From NCBI RefSeq assembly GCF_016642265.1, contig NZ_MRXX01000017.1, positions 9,144-52,299 of the forward strand: 43,156 nt of DNA, given 5' to 3'. Positions 19,474-28,337 of this stretch are shown here, piece by piece; position 1 is the stretch's first letter, and each line of letters opens with the position of its first letter. This DNA comes from Streptococcus lactarius (lineage in GTDB: Bacteria > Bacillota > Bacilli > Lactobacillales > Streptococcaceae). Position numbers and translations under genes: made by a program. Under the pieces are notes generated by a model. The model worked only from the letters and a program-made list of their open reading frames with translations. It ran no database searches and was not told the DNA's origin.

Positions 19474-19495
19474 GTGTGGAGAAGAGGCAGAAATT

Positions 19496-19504
19496 TGGTA
19501 CAAT
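19496..19504 (+). promoter_or_regulatory. Possible internal promoter for galE
   Basis: Extended -10 TGG-TACAAT between galT and galE. It could let galE be expressed when galKT is repressed, since UDP-galactose is also needed for wall glycans. Confidence 0.45.
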
Positions 19505-19537
19505 AAGAGAGAAGATAAAAAAGCGAAAGGAAAACAA

Positions 19538-20536
19538 ATGGCAATACTCGTACTCGGAGGAGCTGGCTATATCGGTTCCCACATGGTAGACCGCTTGGTC
19601 AATGAAGGACAGGAAAAAGTCGTGGTAGTAGATAGCCTGGTCACAGGCCACCGTGCAGCGGTGCATCCAGATGCCGTCTTTTACCAAGGAGACCTGGCGG
19701 ATCAAGACTTCATGCGCAGGGTTTTTAAGGAACATGCAGATATCGATGCGGTCATCCACTTTGCGGCCTACTCACTGGTAGCTGAGTCTATGGCTGATCC
19801 TTTGAAATATTTTGATAACAATACAGCTGGCATGGTCAAACTCTTGGAAGTCATGCATGAATGTGGGGTGCACTACATCGTCTTTTCTTCAACCGCAGCC
19901 ACCTATGGTATTCCAGAAGAAATTCCGATTCTTGAAACCACTCCACAAAAACCGATCAATCCATATGGCGAAAGCAAGCTCATGATGGAAACTATTATGC
20001 GCTGGGCCGATCAAGCCTATGGCATCAAGTATGTGCCCCTCCGTTACTTTAATGTAGCGGGTGCTAAGCCAGACGGATCAATCGGTGAAGACCACGGACC
20101 AGAGACCCATCTCTTGCCGATCGTCTTACAAGTAGCCCAAGGCAAACGCGAGAAGATTTCTATTTTTGGAGATGACTACAAGACACCAGATGGGACCAAT
20201 GTTCGGGACTATGTCCACCCATTTGACTTGGCAGATGCCCATCTGCTTGCGGTGGAGTATCTCAGAAAAGGGAATGAATCGACTGCCTTTAATCTGGGCT
20301 CATCGACCGGATTCTCTAATCTTCAAATCGTTGAAGCAGCCCGCAAGGTGACAGGACATCCGATCCCACTTGAGATGGCTGATCGTAGACCAGGAGATCC
20401 AGATACCCTGATCGCATCATCTGAGAAGGCGCGTGCGATTCTCGGCTGGCAACCAAAATTTGACAATATCGAAACCATCATCCAAACAGCCTGGGCATGG
20501 CATTCCAGCCACCCAGATGGCTACAATGATCGATAA
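19538..20536 (+). CDS. galE: UDP-glucose 4-epimerase
   Basis: GalE interconverts UDP-glucose and UDP-galactose, completing the Leloir pathway and supplying UDP-galactose for glycans. ATG 19538 follows GAAAGG and yields 332 residues. The NAD-binding motif GGAGYIG is at residues 7-13, followed by SSTAATYG and YGESK (Tyr143, Lys147). An in-frame start inside galT would add 59 residues lacking family similarity and is rejected. Confidence 0.95.
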   Translation: MAILVLGGAGYIGSHMVDRLVNEGQEKVVVVDSLVTGHRAAVHPDAVFYQGDLADQDFMRRVFKEHADIDAVIHFAAYSLVAESMADPLKYFDNNTAGMVKLLEVMHECGVHYIVFSSTAATYGIPEEIPILETTPQKPINPYGESKLMMETIMRWADQAYGIKYVPLRYFNVAGAKPDGSIGEDHGPETHLLPIVLQVAQGKREKISIFGDDYKTPDGTNVRDYVHPFDLADAHLLAVEYLRKGNESTAFNLGSSTGFSNLQIVEAARKVTGHPIPLEMADRRPGDPDTLIASSEKARAILGWQPKFDNIETIIQTAWAWHSSHPDGYNDR

Positions 20537-20664
20537 GGAGGGGGCTGCGAACATCATTTTTGAGGCTTTTCTAATAACATCTAAAACGACAGTTGATCTT
20601 GCTACATGACTCGTTTCAGACGTCAGTCATTTCCTTAACCATCATAAAAAGCGAGGGATTCAAA

Positions 20665-21249
20665 ATGAATAAAACCACAAAAATGTTAGCCGTCTTCTTG
20701 ACAGCGGGTCTTCTTTTAGCTGGTTGCGCACAAAAAGAGACTACAAAATCTACTAGTCCATCGTCTACTAAAGCGACCAGTAAAGCAACAAGCAAATCAT
20801 CTGCTAAAGAAAAGAAAAAAGAGTCATCAACTGATGAAAGCAAAAAAGAGGATGCACTAGCAGGTGCACAAAAAACTGTTCTCGAAACGAGTGATGAAGC
20901 AGGTAAGTCAACTGTAACCTTGTATTACAAGGGAGATACCTTGTTAGTACAAGAAAAAGTTGATGATTACGACGTCTCAAAAGTGCCTGGTGCGAACCCC
21001 CTTGAATCCATGAAAGAAGCCGTTGCTAAGAGCCAAGAAAAATTCAAAGATCTGATGGGCCACGGATTTGAACTGACATCAGAATACAAAGACGGAATCT
21101 TTTATATTCGCAATACCATTGATTACACAAAAATTGATTTGAAAAAATTAAAAGAAATCGTATCAGGCTTTAATCCGCTAGATGACAATACAGTCAGTTA
21201 TTCAGTAACGAAAGAAAGTCTGATCAAGGGCGGTATGGTCGAAAAATAA
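20665..21249 (+). CDS. Lipoprotein, DUF1307/YehR-like
   Basis: A 194-residue exported lipoprotein. The lipobox is LLLAGC (Cys21), followed by a Ser/Thr/Lys linker of about 45 residues and a compact domain with VTLYYKGDTLLVQEK and DYTKIDLKKLKEI. That pattern resembles DUF1307 (YehR family), a judgement from memory. Its function is unknown. ATG 20665 follows GAGGGA; an in-frame start at 20593 would push the signal peptide inward. About 130 bp separates it from galE and it has its own terminator, so it is probably not part of the gal operon. Confidence 0.8.
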   Translation: MNKTTKMLAVFLTAGLLLAGCAQKETTKSTSPSSTKATSKATSKSSAKEKKKESSTDESKKEDALAGAQKTVLETSDEAGKSTVTLYYKGDTLLVQEKVDDYDVSKVPGANPLESMKEAVAKSQEKFKDLMGHGFELTSEYKDGIFYIRNTIDYTKIDLKKLKEIVSGFNPLDDNTVSYSVTKESLIKGGMVEK

Positions 21250-21257
21250 ACAAAATG

Positions 21258-21288
21258 GAGAGCAGTTCAGTTTGCTGCTCTCTTTTTG
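21258..21288 (+). terminator. Terminator of the DUF1307-like lipoprotein gene
   Basis: GAGAGCAG (21258-21265) / CTGCTCTC (21275-21282) followed by TTTTTG. Confidence 0.85.
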
Positions 21289-21315
21289 TTTTGGTATGAA
21301 TTCATGGCCATATTT

Positions 21316-21568
21316 TGGTAGAATAGGATTTAAACAAAAGTAAGATTAAAGAATGATTAGCAATTGTATGAAGAAAATCTTTAGTTGAGTGATTACAAGG
21401 AAAGAAATCCACTGACGATTCGGAAGTATTGAGAAGATCAATATAGTTTACTTATACACTGATCAAACGATTCATCCCTTTTGAAATTAGAGATGTAATG
21501 GAAGGGGTTGAAAGAAATACAATTAAGTACAAAAAAAGAGCATTTATGATAATGGAAATGCTCTTTTT
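21316..21568 (+). ncRNA. Possible orphan transcript with no evident ORF
   Basis: This gap of about 400 bases carries an extended -10 TGG-TAGAAT (21316-21324) and, 210 bp later, a terminator with the 11-bp stem AAAGAGCATTT / AAATGCTCTTT (21535-21545/21556-21566) and T-run. No convincing gene lies between; only ORFs under 30 codons exist. A small RNA of about 240 nt or the shell of a deleted gene fits. The -10/terminator pair is seen; transcription is inferred. Confidence 0.4.
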
Positions 21569-21647
21569 GGGGTTAAGATGACCTCAATCTATCTGTGCCT
21601 GATGATGTATTGATCATGATAAAACAAATCTTCGTTAGAAGGCAAGT

Positions 21648-23165
21648 CTATTCATTTTTTTGAATGATTAGTTTTCCAGCTCTAATTTCCCAGACTTGGT
21701 CAAAGTTCTTCAGTGCTTCATTCTGTCGGTGTAAGGTAATGATGACAGCACACGGTAAGTCTAGTACTTTTTTCAATTCTGCCTCGAACTGACGAGCGTC
21801 CAAGGCTGAAAAAGGTTCATCCATAATAACTAATGGACTCTGACGGTTTTTTTCTCGATTGAGGTACATGCGTTGTTGTTGACCACCTGACAGGGATTGA
21901 GGAGGTGTTACTTCAAACTCCACATCCTTAAACTCTGCAGAGAAAGTATTGAATAGCGTAACATTATTTTCATAACTAGAGATGAAGCTATGCTCTTGTT
22001 GCAAAATCAAGCCAAATCTTCCCCAAAGCTGATTTAGAGGAAGATCATTCAGCAAAATCTCGCCTTGGAAATCCTCATCCGTACCATTTAAAATATTGAG
22101 TAGGCTACTCTTACCTGATCCGTTCTCTCCAATGAGGGCAATCTTATCTCCTTTATGAATGGTGGCAAAAGAAATCTTTAATGTTGATTCCCCAAGTTGT
22201 TTAGAAAGATTCTTCAATGTGATTGTTTCAAAAGAAAGCTGTGGTGCCTGAATTGAAGATGGATGCTTAACAATAGTTTGAAAGCTTTTAATTACAGGCT
22301 TTACCGACTCCAACATTTGCAGATCGTAAAGGATTTCTTGAATTGGTTCTGAGAAGGCTGTAATATAACCAAAACTGGCCACCACCTCAGGGATACCAAT
22401 TTGCTGATGATATAGAGAGTAAGCTAGATAGGAAAAGAGAATAAGGCTAATGAATTCAAAAGAAATACCCGTCAAGAGAATACCTGTAATTTTAGTCAAA
22501 CCATACCTAAGATATTTGTCCTGCAAGTTTTTGAGGGAACTTCTTTGTTGCTCTATAAAATGAGGTAGAGTGAGTTTGTTAACTAGGTGATGTCCTCGGA
22601 ATAGATCCTCCAAGGTCCGATAATAATCACCTTGCTTTTCAAGATATGTCTGTCTACGCTTCGCAGTCAATTGACCAACGATCTTTGGAATTTGAATACT
22701 GATAGCCGTTGAAATCAGTAGGATCAGCGCCACTATAGGATTGATCGTTCTGGTAATAATGATGGTATAAATCAAAATTCGTAGAATCTGCTTAAAAAAA
22801 CTCATCAATGGAGGTAGATAATCTTTTTCCAGTGAATCAAGATCATTAGATTGATAAGAAATGTATTCTGCGACTGTTTTCTGCTTGAAATCATGGTGGG
22901 CAAGTCCCAAAAGAGATTGAAACCAGTCGTTCTTTAGATTTGTCGAAAAGAGAATGGCCTGTTTCCAGTCAAGTCGCATTTGGATGTAGTTGCAAGTTAG
23001 GTAACCTATAACTGCGATGCAATAACCTGCCAAAGCTATTTGATAGTGGCTACGAATTAACTCTTGTGTAAAGTATGGAAGAAGAGCAGTACAAATATTG
23101 GACAGTCCACTAAAGAGAAAATTAAAGAAAAGATACCAGCGCAGAGGCTTAAGGTATTGAAGCAT
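21648..23165 (-). CDS. ABC exporter, fused permease and ATPase
   Basis: A 505-residue half-transporter that should act as a dimer in the membrane. The N-terminal membrane domain (about residues 1-290, several hydrophobic helices) is followed by an ATPase domain with Walker A GENGSGKSS (346-354), signature LSGGQQQRM (425-433), Walker B LVIMDEP (445-451) and an H-loop (TLHRQ). The ATPase domain is short, about 195 residues. The substrate is unknown; peptide or drug export is typical of such architectures. AAGGAG precedes ATG 23165 on the minus strand. It stands alone among remnants, suggesting an accessory gene. Confidence 0.85.
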   Translation of the reverse strand: MLQYLKPLRWYLFFNFLFSGLSNICTALLPYFTQELIRSHYQIALAGYCIAVIGYLTCNYIQMRLDWKQAILFSTNLKNDWFQSLLGLAHHDFKQKTVAEYISYQSNDLDSLEKDYLPPLMSFFKQILRILIYTIIITRTINPIVALILLISTAISIQIPKIVGQLTAKRRQTYLEKQGDYYRTLEDLFRGHHLVNKLTLPHFIEQQRSSLKNLQDKYLRYGLTKITGILLTGISFEFISLILFSYLAYSLYHQQIGIPEVVASFGYITAFSEPIQEILYDLQMLESVKPVIKSFQTIVKHPSSIQAPQLSFETITLKNLSKQLGESTLKISFATIHKGDKIALIGENGSGKSSLLNILNGTDEDFQGEILLNDLPLNQLWGRFGLILQQEHSFISSYENNVTLFNTFSAEFKDVEFEVTPPQSLSGGQQQRMYLNREKNRQSPLVIMDEPFSALDARQFEAELKKVLDLPCAVIITLHRQNEALKNFDQVWEIRAGKLIIQKNE

Positions 23166-23393
23166 AGACGAAACTCCTTGATAAAGCTATAACATAAAAA
23201 CTGATAATGAAATAATGGCACTGTTGCATCAATGAGCAAATAGGGGCATTATTTAGAAACTTTTATTTTTGTAAAATATAACTAAATTATAGCATATGAT
23301 GAAGTCAGTTTATTAATTTGAAAGAAGTTTTTCCATGTATTTCTCAAAAAAATTTGATATTAGGATGATTCTGTAGGCGTGTTCATTTAAACA

Positions 23394-23588
23394 AAAGAAT
23401 TGCTAGCAACAGGAGATGCCATCCTCATCGAACATACACGAAATGACGACTACTGGGCTGATGGGGGAGATGGCTCTGGAAAGAACAAGCTAGGCCTTCT
23501 CTTAATGCAAGTACGGGAAGAGTTGAAAAAATCTATCCTGTAAGATCTCTCCTCTAGCTATTCCATTTAACAGTCTGGGTTTGGTATA
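23394..23588 (+). pseudogene. Truncated duplicate of the NADAR gene 3' end
   Basis: Nearly identical to 33479-33671, covering the last 50 codons of the NADAR protein (ELLATGDAILIEHTRNDDYW...) and part of the trailer. No start or N-terminal part is present. Homology begins sharply at AAAGAATTGCT. Both copies later share AATGATCAA in the trailer, so more than coding sequence was duplicated. Confidence 0.88.
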
Positions 23589-23675
23589 ACAGTCAACTAG
23601 ATAGTTACAATGATCAACAGGAGATATTCCTGAAGGTGTAATGTAAGATATTAGTGAAAAGATCGGAGAACATAC

Positions 23676-23885
23676 ATGAAATATAGTAAACTAGGCTGGG
23701 AAGAAGTTAGTAAGTTTGAGGAAATAAAAGGTTATGGACAACATATTTGGCGACATCATGAGAAATATTTTTTTGTTACAGATGAAGGGGGAATAGCTGA
23801 ACAGAGGGTAGTCTATGAATTACCATTAGAACTATTTCAATCACCCTACCAAGTTTTTCTGAGTTACTTGAAAAGTCTAACTTAA
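23676..23885 (+). CDS. Small orphan protein of unknown function
   Basis: A 69-residue soluble protein (MKYSKLGWEEVSKFEEIKGY...), rich in aromatic and charged residues, with no signal peptide or membrane helix. GGAG lies about 10 bases before the ATG. I do not recognise it. It follows the duplicated NADAR tail, just as the LXG cassette follows the other copy, so it may be a leftover immunity-type gene from a lost cassette; that is inference. An ISL3 remnant begins right after its stop. Confidence 0.5.
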   Translation: MKYSKLGWEEVSKFEEIKGYGQHIWRHHEKYFFVTDEGGIAEQRVVYELPLELFQSPYQVFLSYLKSLT

Positions 23886-24300
23886 TTTGACAATTTAGGC
23901 AATAAAGAAATCCTAGACAAGCTTTTGAGCTATTCAGAAGACTTGAAATACCACTATAATCTCTATCAGCTCTTGCTTTTTCACTTTCAGAATAAGGAAC
24001 CAGAGAAATTTTTTGGACTCATTGAAGACAATATAAAGAAGGTTCATTCTCTTTTTCAGACTGCATTTCTAAAGGACAAAGGGAAAATCATCAATGCCCT
24101 TCAGTTATCCTATTCCAACGCAAAATTGGGAGCGACTAATAATCTCATCAAACTTATCAAACGCAATGCCTTTGGTTTTCGGAACTTTGAAAACTTCAAG
24201 AAGCGAATTTTCATCGCTCTGAATATCAAAAAAGAAAGGACGAAATTTGTCCTTTCTCGAGCTTAGCTTTTCTTCAACCCACTACAGTTGACAAAGAGCC
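23886..24300 (+). mobile_element. ISL3-family insertion sequence remnant (3' end)
   Basis: The open frame from 23886 to 24266 encodes the C-terminal ~126 residues of an ISL3-family (IS1167-like) transposase, recognisable by SNAKLGATNNLIKLIKRNAF and FRNFENFKKRIFIALNIKK. The terminal inverted repeat CAACCCACTACAGTTGACAA follows at about 24277. The 5' two-thirds of the element and its other end are absent, so it cannot transpose by itself. Confidence 0.85.
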
Positions 24301-24386
24301 GTAGATTTTAGGTATTTACCTTGTCTACTTAAGAGGTATCATATCATCGAGATAAAGGTGATTTGTTTGTTCCTAAGAATTAGGTT

Positions 24387-26651
24387 TTAGGTTTGACTTG
24401 TGGCAACTTCTGGAAAAAGCTTGTCTAGGATTTTTGGAGTGATAGCTTGTCCAGGACCTTCAGCACAATAGGTGTGAATATACATAGCGGGATTGAAGTT
24501 GAGCTCTATACAAGTGCAATGAGGTTTTTCCTTGCTAGCAGGCTGAGTTTTATCTGGAATGATGAGGTCAACCCCGCAAGCCCAGGCCCCCATGCTAGTC
24601 GCTATAGCTGCAGCTAATTCTTGATAGGATGAATCCATGGTCTCAGTGACATCAATAGAGTCGCCACCTGTAGAGATGTTGGAGTTACGGCGGAGATTGA
24701 CCTTTTTCCCTTCTGGGAGAATATCATCAGGTGCATAACCTTGCTGAGTCAACATCAATTGTTCGATGTCTCCTAGCTTAATGATTTCCAGAGGTGAGCG
24801 GTGGTCACGGCCTCGCAATGGATTGACATTTTTCTGAGCGACTAATTCACGAATGGTGTGTTTGCCATCACCGACAACATTAGCAGCGACACGAAGGAGG
24901 ACAGCCTCACAACGCCCGTCCAGAATGAAGAAACGGTATTCGGTTCCTGGGATAAATTCTTCAACAAGAACAGCTGTATCTTCTGCAAAGGCAATCTCGA
25001 GAGCTTTCTTATAGTTATCAAGGCTGGCAGGCTCTTGGAAAATGGAAATGCCCAGACCGAAGTTGGTTGATTTTGGTTTAACCACAATTTGCTTGCCCTT
25101 GATAAGAGGATAGTAGGCTAGACCTTGTTCTAGACTGGTAAATTCGTCGCCGGCAGGGACAGGGAAGCCAGCATCAGCCAGAATTTTTTTGGTCACGGTT
25201 TTATTAGCCATGGCAAGAGGAACTACATAGTTGTCTTTTGAGGTCATGTTACCATTTTTGACGTACTCAACATGATCTTTATGCCAGAGTTTAAGGAATT
25301 GATCCTGCTCATCTAGGATTTCAAAATGAAGCCCCTTTTGAATGGCATCAAAGAGCAGCATCTGGGTAGAAAGTTCCATATCCTCATAACCCTTAAGAGC
25401 ATAGTGGGCAGTCCAGTCGTAATCATGATAGGCAAGCGCCTTGTCAAGGGCAAAGTCAGAAAGGGACTTGTCTTTGATATGAGGAAGAAGTTGAGCAGCT
25501 AGTGTCTGACTGGAATCTGCAAAGGTATCTTTAACTTGTTTGACCAGACCTTGATGATAGTCACCAAGCCCAAAATGTTGCACCAGTTGGTCTAGAGCTG
25601 TCGTAATGTTCTGAGTTTCAGCTTCAGAAGGTAGAGGTTCTAAAGGATGAGAGAGGGCAATTTTTTCATTCAGCGCGTGACCTTGAGCCAGAGCCTGATC
25701 AACATTTTCAGGGGCATCCAGCCAGAGGAAGGCTAGAAGGAGTAGGTGTACGGTATCCATGGTAGTTTGGCTAATACCGATACGCTCAAAGGGGTTGAGG
25801 TCGAAGTTACGGAATTCTAGGTAGGTGATTCCCTTGTCAAGGAAGGAGCGATTAACCTTTTGTCCACGGAAACGAACAGCCGAGTAAAATTCCTTTTCCG
25901 CAATCAAATCACCTTGTTCGATATAGTTTTCGATGTCAGAAACATAGTCCTCTAGGCTTGCAAAAGATACTTGTATTTTTTCCTTATTGACATAACCATG
26001 GTCGCTGTTTCGGAAGGAACGCACGAGTTCTGGCACTTCTTGATCGAAGAAGCCTTGCTCAGCAACAGGTGCAGCACCAAAGAGATAGGTAATCACCCAA
26101 CGATAGCGCAAATAGTTCTGAGCCAGCTTAAGATAGAGGGCGTTTTTGAAAGCAATTATATCAATCTGGTGACTTTCTTGGAATAGGGCTTCAACCAAAT
26201 CTTTCCCTAGTTCCATATTATAGTGGATACCTGAGATAGCTTGTAGTTTAGTTCCGTATTTTTCGGCCAGGTAGTTACGATAATGGCGTTCAAATTCATT
26301 TTCCAGTTGGGCAACTTGGATTTCTTGGGCGTTGATACGAGGAGGCATGGACAAGGGCCAGAGAAGTTCATCTTTACTGATGGAACGTCCAGCTACATCG
26401 GTAATGGCTCCAAGAAATCGACGAGCCTCAGTGGTAGATTTAGCAACTGGTGTGATGAGTTCCATCTGAAACTCACAAAAATCTGTTTGAATATAAGGGT
26501 GGAAACTTCGAGCTCCTAGGCAGGAAGGGTGAGGCGTATGTGCTAATTTTCCCTGTCTATCGACACGAAGACTTTCGCGTTCAATTCCAAAGTTAGCTTG
26601 AAGGATAGGGCTAGTAGGCTCCAGCTTTTGAAGCAGTTGATTTATAGTCAT
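24387..26651 (-). CDS. gshAB: Bifunctional glutathione synthase GshAB (GshF)
   Basis: GshAB makes glutathione in one polypeptide: an N-terminal gamma-glutamylcysteine ligase joins Glu and Cys, and a C-terminal ATP-grasp domain adds Gly. The 754-residue length is typical. The ligase starts with PILQANFGIERESLRVD and contains FCEFQMELITPV; the ATP-grasp half contains VVKPKSTNFGLGISIF, EEFIPGTEYRF and CIELNFNPAMYIH near the end. It is carried alone on the minus strand between an ISL3 remnant and an IS3 remnant. A minus-strand TATAAT is read near 26690. Confidence 0.94.
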   Translation of the reverse strand: MTINQLLQKLEPTSPILQANFGIERESLRVDRQGKLAHTPHPSCLGARSFHPYIQTDFCEFQMELITPVAKSTTEARRFLGAITDVAGRSISKDELLWPLSMPPRINAQEIQVAQLENEFERHYRNYLAEKYGTKLQAISGIHYNMELGKDLVEALFQESHQIDIIAFKNALYLKLAQNYLRYRWVITYLFGAAPVAEQGFFDQEVPELVRSFRNSDHGYVNKEKIQVSFASLEDYVSDIENYIEQGDLIAEKEFYSAVRFRGQKVNRSFLDKGITYLEFRNFDLNPFERIGISQTTMDTVHLLLLAFLWLDAPENVDQALAQGHALNEKIALSHPLEPLPSEAETQNITTALDQLVQHFGLGDYHQGLVKQVKDTFADSSQTLAAQLLPHIKDKSLSDFALDKALAYHDYDWTAHYALKGYEDMELSTQMLLFDAIQKGLHFEILDEQDQFLKLWHKDHVEYVKNGNMTSKDNYVVPLAMANKTVTKKILADAGFPVPAGDEFTSLEQGLAYYPLIKGKQIVVKPKSTNFGLGISIFQEPASLDNYKKALEIAFAEDTAVLVEEFIPGTEYRFFILDGRCEAVLLRVAANVVGDGKHTIRELVAQKNVNPLRGRDHRSPLEIIKLGDIEQLMLTQQGYAPDDILPEGKKVNLRRNSNISTGGDSIDVTETMDSSYQELAAAIATSMGAWACGVDLIIPDKTQPASKEKPHCTCIELNFNPAMYIHTYCAEGPGQAITPKILDKLFPEVATSQT

Positions 26652-26924
26652 AGAGTCACCTTTTCATCTAATGTTAGTGATAGTCTATTATAAATAGGAG
26701 AAGAAAACAACTTTCCGCTACGGTTAAGGGAAATTTCCGAATGTTTTAGATAAGAATTCTTAAAACCAGTTGCTTTTTAGATCTATTATATACAAAAATT
26801 GTAAGATACCCACCGATTTTTATGTAAAATGTTATTTCTCTTGCAATTTAAATCAAATTAGCCGATACTAGTGACGTATATATGAGAACGAAAGAATCCC
26901 TAGGGTCGGCACTGCACCCATAAA
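26652..26924. other. AT-rich gap upstream of gshAB
   Basis: Contains the likely gshAB promoter (minus-strand TATAAT near 26690) and otherwise AT-rich sequence up to the left edge of the IS3 remnant. No gene or strong hairpin was seen. Confidence 0.5.
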
Positions 26925-28163
26925 ATGAGACACAAGAAAACACTCCTGTTGAATTCTGGTAAACTAGAAACAGGGGTGTTTTGTTATGGTCAAAAAGCAT
27001 ATTCAGTAGAAACTAAGCTAGCCTGTATCGAAATGACGAAGGCAGGCAAATCAAATAAAGTTATCATGGATACCCTCAGCATCAAAAATGCTACTCAGGT
27101 GAAAACCTGGTGGCAATGGTATCAGAATGATGAATTGTACCGTTTCCACCAACCCGTGGGGAAACAATATACTTATGGAAAAGAAATGAAACAATTATCT
27201 GAAGTGGAACAGTTACATTTGCAGGTGGAATTACTAAAAAAGTATCAGAGCTTGGTAAGAAAATCGACAAAGTAAGTCTTATCAAGCTAGTGGAAGAGTA
27301 TAAGAAAACATGCCCTGTATCTATTGTTTTAGAGTGTTTCGGAGTCAAACGCTCCACCTTTTATCGCTGGAAATAGGAGAGTAAGAATTCTCAGAAAAGA
27401 GACGAAATAGCAGATAAAATCGAACAACTCTGTATGGCAAATCGCTTTATTTACGGCTATCGAACCATCACTCGCTTACTAAAGAAAGTTTATAACCTCG
27501 TCGTTAATCGCAAGAAGGTCTATCGTATCATGAAGGAAAAGGGCTGCCTTTGCCGTGCCCGTCCCAAGAAGGGACCTAAATTAGGGAAGCCTTACCATGT
27601 AACAGACAATAAGCTGGATCGTGATTTTCAGGCAGACAAGCCTATGGAGAAGCTTGTCATAGACATCACCTACCTCTACTTTGGAAACTGTAGACTTTAT
27701 CTATCTTCGATCATGGATCTCTATAATCGTGAAATAGTAGCTTATACCATCTCAGAGTGTCAAGATACTAACTTTGTACCATCAACTTGAGCTACCTCAA
27801 GGGGTACTTTTACACAGCGATCAGGGATCTGTCTACACCTCAAAAGCCTACTATCAAGCTTGTACGGAAAAAGGCATCACCCGCTCCATGTCCCGAAAAG
27901 GAACACCAGCAGATAATGCCTGTATCGAATGGTTTCACTCTGTTCTCAAGTCTGAAACCTTCTCTCTCCATAAGTGAAGAAACATAACTGGAGATAGTAT
28001 AACAGATATTGTCAAAAATTACATCATATTTTATAATGAAACTAGAATTCAACAAAAATTGAATGACCAGTCCCCTGTAGAGTACAGAGAATTGGTCGTA
28101 GAAGGGGTCCAGCAACCGAAGGGCGCTAGCCTTCAAATTTTCCTCCCAAAATGTGTCCAAAAT
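26925..28163 (+). mobile_element. Decayed IS3-family element (IS150/IS861-like)
   Basis: OrfA and OrfB of an IS3-family transposase are both present but broken. In OrfA the expected start ATG GTC AAA AAG (26984) is out of frame with the rest by one base, while the downstream frame reads KAYSVETKLACIEMTKAGKS. OrfB (about 27272 on) carries an in-frame TAG at 27374, a frameshift/deletion near 27775-27790 and TGA at 27973. The DDE residues are still readable in DITYLYFG, LHSDQGSVY and NACIEWFHSVLKSE. Ends are approximate: GACACA occurs near 26929 and its inverse near 28157. No active transposase can be made. Confidence 0.85.
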
Positions 28164-28198
28164 ATTGACAGAATTCCAACACGGAAGATTTGGCACAG

Positions 28199-28294
28199 AA
28201 TGGATTATTTGGTTTTACGACTTTCTTTATCATCTTTAACCTTGCTTTGCTTGTCTTGGCAGGCTGGGTAGGGTATAAGTGGAAGATAAGATGA
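28199..28294 (+). pseudogene. C-terminal tail of a lost membrane protein
   Basis: Directly after the IS end an open frame without a start encodes GLFGFTTFFIIFNLALLVLA then GWVGYKWKIR and a stop, the look of a last membrane helix and basic tail of a permease. The IS insertion or a linked deletion probably removed the rest. The family cannot be named. Confidence 0.5.
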
Positions 28295-28335
28295 AAAAAA
28301 TGGAGAAAACTCTAATGGTTCTTCTCCATTTTTTT
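28294..28335. terminator. Bidirectional terminator
   Basis: AAAAAAATGGAGAA / TTCTCCATTTTTTT with A- and T-tracts on both sides. It serves the permease tail on plus and the kinase gene on minus. Confidence 0.75.
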
Positions 28336-28337
28336 AT

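Noticed and set aside
19361..19537. galE start inside galT
   Set aside because: The extra 59 residues are galT sequence in another frame; [13 protein letters not shown] with GAAAGG is the real start.
23886..24300. Active ISL3 insertion sequence
   Set aside because: Only the C-terminal part of the transposase and one terminal repeat remain.
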